16,006 bases of DNA, from assembly GCA_964575675.1 (NCBI GenBank), contig CAZNRY010000094.1:1-16006 (forward strand), in the 5' to 3' direction. Numbering within the stretch: position 1 is the stretch's first letter; every line of letters starts with the position of its first letter. The translations under genes and the position numbers were made by a program. The stretch is from CAZNRY01 sp964575675 (GTDB lineage Bacteria > Eisenbacteria > RBG-16-71-46 > CAIMUX01 > VGJL01). Of the stretch, positions 6,669-11,232 are shown one piece after another. Below the pieces are notes generated by a model, which did not search any database, was not told the origin of the DNA, and was given only the letters and a program-made list of their open reading frames with translations.

Positions 6669-7946
6669 TCAGAGGGACTTTACAACATCCCTGGCCCCTC
6701 GTCGCGGGGGTACGAGGGGGCGGCCCCTGGCGCCTTGCCAGCGAAGGAGCAGATCGCCGCCGATCCGGACCGGGAGGCCCGAGAGCAACGGCCGGAGCGC
6801 TCTAGGGAGCGGCATGGGCCGGACCCTACCGGTCCAGGATCGGTCTCCGCCGAGTATCACAGGGGCGATGAAGAGAATCAGCTCATCCACCGGCCCGCGC
6901 TCCAAAAAGCCCCCGGAGAGCGCCGGGCCCGGCCCGACGAGCAGATCGATCAACCCCTCGCGCGCGGCTCGCCGGGCAAGGGCGGTGAGGTCGACCATGC
7001 CGCGACCATCCGGCAGGTCCCAGACTTCCCATCCCCTCCTCGCGAACGCATTGGAGCGCCGCTTGTCGGGACCGGCCACAGCGGCGATGAGGCGGGGCCG
7101 CCGCGAGTACCGAAACCGCCCCCCACGCGCAGAAGTCGCAACCCAGTTGCCGACCACGGAACCATGCGGGCCGGGATCTCCCGTGATCTCCTTCCGCCAG
7201 ATCCTCGCGAGTCTGCAATCAGGATCGATCGAGAGCCTGCTGTCGACGACGATCCGGCTCGGGGAATGTCCCTGGCCGGGGCGGGGGCCAAGCCTCGGAT
7301 CGTCGATTTCGACCGTGCCCCGTCCCACCACGATCGCGTCGGCCTCACCGCGCAGCCCGCCGACGGCCCGCCGGGCCGCAGCTCCCGTAATCCAACGAGA
7401 ACGGCCGCGGAAGTCGGCGACCATCCCGTCAAGGGTCGCCGCGATCTTCAGGGTCACTCTGGCGCGCCCATCGATCTGGGCAAGGGCAAACGGTCGGATG
7501 AGTCGCCGGGCTTCTTCCCCCAGGAGACCGGCTCGCACGTCCCAGCCGGCCGCACGCAGGGAGCGGAGTCCGCGACCGGTAACGATCGGATTCGGGTCCC
7601 GGGTCGCGACAATCGCTCTGCGGATCCCAGAGGCGAGGAGGGCATCGACACAGGGGGGGGTCTTGCCGTGGTAGGTGCACGGTTCGAGCGTGAGATAGAG
7701 GACGCTTCCCCGCGGCGCGCGACGGGCCGATCTCGCCAAGGATGCCAGGAGCCGCCGCTCGGCGTGCGGGCCACCGAAGCGGGCGTGGTATCCCTCGGCG
7801 ACGACCTCGCTTCCCGCGGCTAGCACGGCGCCGACCATCGGATTCGGGGAGACCGATCCGGCCGCGCGCGCCGCGAGCGCCAGGGCGCGCGCCATCATCC
7901 TCCGGTCTGTTTCGGTGAAGCGCCCGCGAACACCCTCGGGGGTCAA
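6669..7946 (-). CDS. ribD: Bifunctional diaminohydroxyphosphoribosylaminopyrimidine deaminase / 5-amino-6-(5-phosphoribosylamino)uracil reductase
   Basis: A 425-residue enzyme doing the second and third steps of the GTP branch. The N-terminal CDA-fold deaminase has SVSPNPMVGAV (31-41), HAE with H61 and E63, and EPCTYHGKTPPC with C90 and C99 as zinc ligands. The C-terminal DHFR-like reductase runs from about residue 155 with VTLKIAATLDGMVADFRG, RWITG, RGTVEIDDPRL, RIVVDSRL and GPALSGGFLERGPVDELILFIAPVILGG. Two oddities are that the usual HAEVNAL reads HAERRLL, and a Gly/Arg-rich stretch near residues 250-285 makes it longer than the usual ~360-370. The TTG start at 7946 overlaps the upstream stop as TTGA and has GGGGGAG about 8 nt upstream; an internal ATG at residue 17 would cut into the first deaminase helix. 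Confidence 0.94.
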   Translation of the reverse strand: MTPEGVRGRFTETDRRMMARALALAARAAGSVSPNPMVGAVLAAGSEVVAEGYHARFGGPHAERRLLASLARSARRAPRGSVLYLTLEPCTYHGKTPPCVDALLASGIRRAIVATRDPNPIVTGRGLRSLRAAGWDVRAGLLGEEARRLIRPFALAQIDGRARVTLKIAATLDGMVADFRGRSRWITGAAARRAVGGLRGEADAIVVGRGTVEIDDPRLGPRPGQGHSPSRIVVDSRLSIDPDCRLARIWRKEITGDPGPHGSVVGNWVATSARGGRFRYSRRPRLIAAVAGPDKRRSNAFARRGWEVWDLPDGRGMVDLTALARRAAREGLIDLLVGPGPALSGGFLERGPVDELILFIAPVILGGDRSWTGRVRPMPLPRALRPLLSGLPVRIGGDLLLRWQGARGRPLVPPRRGARDVVKSL

Positions 7947-8140
7947 GTTCTCTTCTCCCCCTCAGGCCCGGGTCGCGGATACTCCTCGAATCGCACATCC
8001 ACGATCTCATCGTCTGACGCTGCCGGGCGCGGAGGCTCATCCGGCCCGCCAGAGTCATTCCGTCCCGCAAAGGAACGTTGCAGGAATCTGATCAAGAGGA
8101 GCGTCACAAGACAAACGAGGGCAAAGAGGAGAAGCCTCAT
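7943..8140 (-). CDS. Small single-pass membrane protein of unknown function, first gene of rib operon
   Basis: A 65-residue protein. Residues 2-20 (RLLLFALVCLVTLLLIRFL) form one hydrophobic helix followed by RSF, then a proline- and acid-rich soluble tail with DDEIVDVRFEEYPRP. There is no proper lipobox before C10, so it is probably an anchored membrane peptide rather than a lipoprotein. It is considered real because its ATG at 8140 has AAAGG about 8-9 nt upstream, a strong promoter lies about 75 nt upstream, and its stop overlaps the ribD start by 4 bp. I do not recognise a named family. Whether it affects riboflavin synthesis, or merely shares the transcript, cannot be told from sequence. 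Confidence 0.75.
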   Translation of the reverse strand: MRLLLFALVCLVTLLLIRFLQRSFAGRNDSGGPDEPPRPAASDDEIVDVRFEEYPRPGPEGEKRT

Positions 8141-8156
8141 GAATCATGCCTTTCGC

Positions 8157-8171
8157 GCCCCCGGCGGGGGC
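8157..8171 (-). other. GC-rich hairpin in the rib operon leader
   Basis: GCCCCC-(GCC)-GGGGGC forms a 6-bp all-GC stem just upstream of the AAAGG ribosome-binding site of the 65-residue gene. It could limit or time ribosome loading. It is far too small to be an FMN riboswitch, and no ligand-binding core surrounds it. Confidence 0.3.
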
Positions 8172-8216
8172 ATCGCGGGCGGGGCCGGGGAGAGCCCTCG
8201 ATCTGCCCATCGCGGA

Positions 8217-8246
8217 ACGATACGGTCAGTCTCCGGCGGGTGTCAA
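8217..8246 (-). promoter_or_regulatory. Sigma-70-type promoter of the riboflavin operon
   Basis: On the minus strand a perfect -35 TTGACA (8246-8241) is followed after 18 nt by TATCGT (8222-8217), matching 4 of 6 positions of the -10 consensus. Initiation would be near 8210, giving a leader of about 70 nt before the 65-residue membrane protein. This is the best housekeeping promoter in the window and stands out against the surrounding GC-rich DNA. Confidence 0.65.
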
Positions 8247-8299
8247 GGAACCGGCAGCGCCGCGCCGAGGGTGCGGGCAATGCCCACGCGATCGCGCGC

Positions 8300-8327
8300 T
8301 TGCCTTCGCGTCCGCGTCTGCTAGCCT
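8300..8327 (+). promoter_or_regulatory. Candidate promoter of the YkgJ-type gene
   Basis: TTGCCT (8300-8305) and TAGCCT (8322-8327) are 16 nt apart, about 95 nt before the ATG. Each box matches only 3-4 consensus positions, so support is weak. The position, divergent from the rib promoter across a 280-bp gap, is sensible. The rest of the gap holds only the two small hairpins listed separately. Confidence 0.3.
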
Positions 8328-8361
8328 GCCGGCTTGATCCGTTGTAGAGAACACTGCGGCC

Positions 8362-8382
8362 GTTTCGCCCTCGGGCAGAAAC
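8362..8382 (+). other. Hairpin in the leader of the YkgJ-type gene
   Basis: GTTTC-GCC-(CTCG)-GGC-A-GAAAC forms an 8-bp stem with one bulged A, ending 26 nt before the ribosome-binding site. No U-tract follows. It may be a 5'-UTR stabilising element; function unknown. Confidence 0.3.
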
Positions 8383-8420
8383 ACGCTTCGTGGATTTCAG
8401 AAGATCGTAGGAGGGATGAG

Positions 8421-8804
8421 ATGCCCGAGAGTTGCTTCCCAGGTTGTTCGCTCTGCTGCCGGTACGTCGCAATCCCAATCGACGAGCCCCGCGACCATTC
8501 GACCATCGATCAGGCGCGGTGGATGGTCAGCCACCGCGATGTCTGGCTCACCGTCGACGGCTCCGGGGAATGGCACGTTCAGTTTCTTGCCACGTGCGAG
8601 CATCTCGACGTCGCGACGAGTCGGTGTGGAATCTATGCCGACCGGTTCGACATCTGCCAGACTCATGACTTAAGGAGCTGCGAGGGATCGCTCGGAGAAG
8701 GATCGGAAACAATCCTGTTCCGATCCCTCGAGGAGTTCGACGCCTATCTGGCGGGGCGGGCGTTACGGATCAAGCGGCGGGCGCCTCGGGGGAGGCGGTC
8801 ATAG
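8421..8804 (+). CDS. YkgJ-family Cys-cluster (putative zinc/iron-chelating) protein
   Basis: A 127-residue protein. The ATG at 8421 is chosen over an in-frame upstream ATG at 8334 because AGGAGG (8409-8414) sits 6 nt before it and because the conserved N-terminal cluster begins five residues in. Eight cysteines occur: C5, C9, C12 and C13 in CFPGCSLCCRY, then C59 and C69 in CEHLDVATSRCGIYADR, C79 and C87. This is the PF03692 pattern of a CxxxCxxCC cluster followed by C-(x9)-CxIYxxRxxxC, proposed to bind a metal. The biochemical role of the family is poorly defined; some members are linked to metal or redox chemistry. It is the only plus-strand gene here, and its last 6 bp overlap tail-to-tail with the prepilin gene. 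Confidence 0.88.
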   Translation: MPESCFPGCSLCCRYVAIPIDEPRDHSTIDQARWMVSHRDVWLTVDGSGEWHVQFLATCEHLDVATSRCGIYADRFDICQTHDLRSCEGSLGEGSETILFRSLEEFDAYLAGRALRIKRRAPRGRRS

Positions 8805-9197
8805 CTCGAGGACGTGCTCGTCGCCTCCCACGGCGCACTGGACGGACACAACCCCGCTGTTCTCGATCGTGATCACGTAGTCATCGAAGTCGATATCGCG
8901 GCTGAGGGGGCAATCTGACATGGCGTCTGTCGCGTACCCGGCCGTGTGAAGGGTGGAGGAGCGGAGTTCTCCCTGCATGAACCCCGTATCCGAGCAATAG
9001 AGCAGAGACGATTGGATCAGGTTCCGCTGGTTCACGAGACATGATCCCCGCTTCGCCCGGTCGGCTGCTCGAAGGTAGTTCGGGATCGCGATCCCGATCA
9101 GGATTCCGAGGATGGTGACCACGATCGCCAACTCGATCAGGGTGAATCCCCCGCGAGCAGCCAGGTCAGTATTCCGAGGTCCCCTCCGCGATCTCAT
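8799..9197 (-). CDS. Type IV pilin-like / pseudopilin protein with prepilin cleavage motif
   Basis: A 132-residue protein. A basic 17-residue leader (MRSRRGPRNTDLAARGG) ends in the prepilin peptidase site G17|F18, and the mature chain begins FTLIE with the essential Glu5 (E22), then a continuous hydrophobic helix to about residue 39 and IPNYLRAADRAKR. The C-terminal domain is short, with C53, C68, C96 and C121 and a His at 128. The arrangement CP-(x10)-Y-(x13)-C-(x6)-H resembles small pseudopilins and minor pilins more than a major pilin. The product would be inserted in the inner membrane and assembled by a type IV pilus or type II secretion machine encoded elsewhere; no assembly genes are in the window. 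A sigma-54-like promoter precedes it. Confidence 0.9.
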   Translation of the reverse strand: MRSRRGPRNTDLAARGGFTLIELAIVVTILGILIGIAIPNYLRAADRAKRGSCLVNQRNLIQSSLLYCSDTGFMQGELRSSTLHTAGYATDAMSDCPLSRDIDFDDYVITIENSGVVSVQCAVGGDEHVLEL

Positions 9198-9236
9198 GGC
9201 CCCTCCCGCGATCTGGCCCAGTCATACGGGGGGACA

Positions 9237-9252
9237 AGCAAGGCCCGTTCCA
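9237..9252 (-). promoter_or_regulatory. Sigma-54 (RpoN) promoter of the prepilin gene
   Basis: The minus strand reads TGGAACG-GGCC-TTGCT. Against TGGCACG-N4-TTGCW this matches 6 of 7 positions of the -24 box and all of the -12 box, with the invariant GG and GC dinucleotides separated by the required 10 nt. Initiation would fall near 9226, leaving a 29-nt leader containing the GGGAGGGG ribosome-binding site. Pilin genes are frequently RpoN/PilR-controlled in other bacteria. Confidence 0.6.
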
Positions 9253-9264
9253 CCCAACCATATT

Positions 9265-9293
9265 CATAACATATTGTAACGTAGCACGTTATG
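9265..9293. promoter_or_regulatory. AT-rich inverted repeat upstream of the sigma-54 site
   Basis: In an AT-rich island within otherwise GC-rich DNA, CATAAC (9265-9270) is repeated inverted as GTTATG (9288-9293), and TAACG (9277-9281) as CGTTA (9287-9291). The location just upstream of the -24/-12 promoter suggests an activator or IHF-like bending site. The remaining part of the 9198-9511 gap, about 9300-9400, shows nothing else I can identify. Confidence 0.35.
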
Positions 9294-9403
9294 CAGATAC
9301 CGGATCGTGACGTGCTCGTGCAAACCGCACTCCCCCATTGCAGGACATCACCGACGATGCGAAATGCGAGACGACTGGCCCCGGCCTCTCCGAAACGGGG
9401 CAA

Positions 9404-9439
9404 TCAAAGGCCCCACGGGGGAGGTATCCCCGTGGGGCC
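9404..9439 (-). terminator. Hairpin terminator downstream of the OmpA-fusion gene
   Basis: GGCCCCACGGGG (9409-9420) and CCCCGTGGGGCC (9428-9439) form a perfect 12-bp stem with a 7-nt loop. Reading on the minus strand it is followed by TTTGATT, a weak U-run, and it lies about 75 nt past the OmpA stop. Termination is likely but the short U-tract lowers certainty. Confidence 0.5.
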
Positions 9440-9471
9440 GTGACGGGTTCTTCGGGGCCCGATCACCTTGC

Positions 9472-9508
9472 GGTGACCGGAGCGAATCACAGTCCGGAGC
9501 CGGTCACC
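9472..9508 (-). other. Second inverted repeat just after the OmpA-fusion stop codon
   Basis: GGTGACCGG (9472-9480) and CCGGTCACC (9500-9508) give a 9-bp stem with a 19-nt loop starting 4 bp beyond the stop. An alternative small stem, TCACC-TTGC-GGTGA (9463-9476), uses part of the same arm, so the two folds exclude each other. A 3'-end stabiliser is the simplest reading. Confidence 0.35.
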
Positions 9509-9511
9509 CGT

Positions 9512-11140
9512 CTACTGGACGACCTGGAATTCGATTCTCCGGTTCCGTGCCCGTCCGAGATCGTTGTCGTTCGTGTCGACCGGCTGGCTCTCGCCCTTGC
9601 CGTCGGTCAAGAAGCGATCCGCAGCGACGCCGCGCTTCACGAGGTAGTCCTTCACCGCCTCGGCGCGCCGCATCGAAAGCTTCGAGTTCGCATCATCGCT
9701 TCCGATCGCGTCGGTGTGGCCCGTAATCCGCAGCTTCATGTTCGGCTTCTCGCGCATGATCCGGGCGACGTCCTCGAGAATAGGAACGGGGTCGGCGCCG
9801 CTGATCTCGGCAGTTCCGAACTTGAAGTTGATGTAGGCGAAGACAGGGATCATGCTCTGCGGAGCGCCGCCCTCGGGGCAACCATCCGCATCCTCATACC
9901 CTTCCATGTCCTCGGCAACGTTCGGGCACTTGTCATCCCTGTCCAGAATGCCATCGCCGTCGTTGTCGATGTCCGGGCAGCCGTCCGCATCCTGCCACCC
10001 ATCCATGTCCTCGGCCTGATTCGGGCAGTCGTCGTTGACATCGGGAATCCCGTCGCCGTCGTTGTCCGGGTCGGGGCATCCGTCGGTGTCCATGAAGCCG
10101 TCGAAATCTTCGGCCAAGGTCGGGCACTGATCGACATCGTCGGGGATCCCGTCCTTGTCCGTGTCCTTCATGGCGTACGAGGGCTCCTCCTCCGCCTGGC
10201 CGAACTTGAGGGCCACGGAGAAGCGATGGTTCTCGTTCATGAAGGCCTGCTTGTCATTCACGTAAGCGTAGTCGGCCTCGACCATGTTGAACCGCATCCC
10301 AAAGCCGGCGGCGAAAGCGCCGTCGTTGTCGCCGATGCGGATCGCGGCGCTCAGGTCCTTCGCCAGGGGAACTCGATACTCGCCCCCGAGATGGAAGGCG
10401 TAGTCATTCGTATCCTGTGTCTTCTCGACGTCGAAGGCCGCCGTCATGTAGCGGATCGGCCAAACGGCGAGACCCATCCGAAGGTTAGTCGGGATGTCCT
10501 CGACGCCGTCGACGCTTCCGAGCCTGCCGGCGATATCCTGAACCGTCGCTCCGAACCGGATTTGGTCAGTCAGCTGAAGACCGAAGCCGAGATCGATTCC
10601 GTAGCCGTTCGTTGACTCATCCTGTCCGGCCAAGGCGCCGCCATTCGACTCGCGTAGGTACTTTGCAGTAATCCCGAGCGAGGCGATGTCGAACTTCTTG
10701 CCGAAGGAGAGCATGAAAGCGTTATCCGTGAAGTCGAAGGTGCCCAGATCGCGCCCACCCGCGTCGCGATTGTTGATGTCGGTCATCCCGGCGTTCAGCC
10801 AGTTGAAACCGGCAGCGCCCCAATCGGCGTTGTAGGAAGCTCCAATCTGGTTGTACTTCCTGTCGACTTCCATTCCGCTCGAGAACATCCCGCCGACCTG
10901 CCAACCGCTCGTCCAGGCCAGGCCAGCCGGATTCCAGTAGCCTGCCGTCAGGTCGTTCGCGACCCCGACGAAGGCTCCACCCATACCAAGCGCCCGGGCG
11001 CCGACGCCCATCCGCAAATACGGCGCATTGTGATTGTTCTGGCCGTCAGCGGTATTGTCACCGGCCCAGGCGAGCCCCGTGAGGAGAAACGATCCGATGA
11101 CCATCAGGGTCAGGATTGTTCCCCGCTTCCGTCCTGCCAT
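9512..11140 (-). CDS. PorV/UPF0164-like outer-membrane barrel fused to TSP type-3 repeats and OmpA peptidoglycan-binding domain
   Basis: A 542-residue protein. The ATG at 11140 is chosen because AGGAGGAGG (11148-11156) lies 7 nt upstream and a signal peptide follows directly (residues 1-26, ending AWA before GD). Residues ~36-325 form a predicted beta-barrel opening with LRMGVGARALGMGGAFVGV and GYWNPAGLAW, the PorV/PorQ/UPF0164 signature. Residues 326-422 are six Asp-rich thrombospondin type-3 half-repeats (DxDxDGxxD...CP), a calcium-binding spacer. Residues ~430-542 are an OmpA-C domain with TGHTDAIGS; D477 and R492 occupy the diaminopimelate-binding positions. It should sit in the outer membrane and grip peptidoglycan. 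PorV-type barrels carry or anchor type IX secretion substrates in Bacteroidetes; this role is inferred from the fold and from the neighbouring large secreted protein. Confidence 0.9.
   Translation of the reverse strand: MAGRKRGTILTLMVIGSFLLTGLAWAGDNTADGQNNHNAPYLRMGVGARALGMGGAFVGVANDLTAGYWNPAGLAWTSGWQVGGMFSSGMEVDRKYNQIGASYNADWGAAGFNWLNAGMTDINNRDAGGRDLGTFDFTDNAFMLSFGKKFDIASLGITAKYLRESNGGALAGQDESTNGYGIDLGFGLQLTDQIRFGATVQDIAGRLGSVDGVEDIPTNLRMGLAVWPIRYMTAAFDVEKTQDTNDYAFHLGGEYRVPLAKDLSAAIRIGDNDGAFAAGFGMRFNMVEADYAYVNDKQAFMNENHRFSVALKFGQAEEEPSYAMKDTDKDGIPDDVDQCPTLAEDFDGFMDTDGCPDPDNDGDGIPDVNDDCPNQAEDMDGWQDADGCPDIDNDGDGILDRDDKCPNVAEDMEGYEDADGCPEGGAPQSMIPVFAYINFKFGTAEISGADPVPILEDVARIMREKPNMKLRITGHTDAIGSDDANSKLSMRRAEAVKDYLVKRGVAADRFLTDGKGESQPVDTNDNDLGRARNRRIEFQVVQ
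9875..10165 (-). repeat. Thrombospondin type-3 repeat coding region (three ~33-residue units)
   Basis: Three imperfect tandem units of about 99 bp each encode D-x-D-x-DG-x-x-D...CP followed by AED-x-x-G-x-x-D-x-DGCP. Six CP steps recur every 16-17 residues. Each DxDxDG loop is a calcium ligand set in the known family. The repeats link the beta-barrel to the OmpA domain. Confidence 0.85.
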
Positions 11141-11186
11141 TTCGGTACCTCCTCCTAGTTGAACCCGTCGTCGCATACGTTCTGTA

Positions 11187-11223
11187 GGAAAGAAAGTTGG
11201 GGGGAGGAGATCCTCCCCCCAAC
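11187..11223 (-). terminator. Strong intrinsic terminator between the giant surface protein and the OmpA-fusion gene
   Basis: GTTGGGGGGAGGA (11196-11208) and TCCTCCCCCCAAC (11211-11223) pair over 13 bp. On the minus strand the stem is followed by TTTCTTTCC. It starts 10 bp after the upstream stop codon. Only 46 nt then separate it from the next start codon. Confidence 0.7.
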
Positions 11224-11232
11224 CTTGAACCG

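Noticed and set aside
6510..7823. Plus-strand open frame of 437 residues
   Set aside because: Antisense to ribD and the ribE start; low-complexity Arg/Pro/Gly composition.
8141..8420. Possible FMN riboswitch upstream of the rib operon
   Set aside because: The predicted leader is too short and the conserved RFN segments are not visible on the minus strand; only small GC hairpins are present.
8334..8420. Upstream ATG extending the YkgJ-type protein by 29 residues
   Set aside because: No ribosome-binding site precedes it, the region contains a leader hairpin, and AGGAGG is ideally placed for the ATG at 8421.
9194..9403. 69-residue minus-strand open frame upstream of the prepilin gene
   Set aside because: It covers the sigma-54 promoter and the leader region, has no good ribosome-binding site, and its translation has no family-like features.
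9875..10165. Tandem DNA repeat that could be mistaken for a CRISPR or satellite array
   Set aside because: The repeats are imperfect, in frame, about 99 bp long and encode TSP3 calcium-binding units; there are no unique spacers.
9338..10615. Plus-strand open frame of 425 residues with repetitive Val/Ile/Arg translation
   Set aside because: Antisense image of the TSP3/OmpA gene; the apparent repeats are the complement of the calcium-binding repeats.
11141..11176. Alternative upstream ATG giving 12 extra residues on the OmpA-fusion protein
   Set aside because: The extension would encode through the AGGAGGAGG ribosome-binding site and place RRRVQLGGGTE before an already complete signal peptide.
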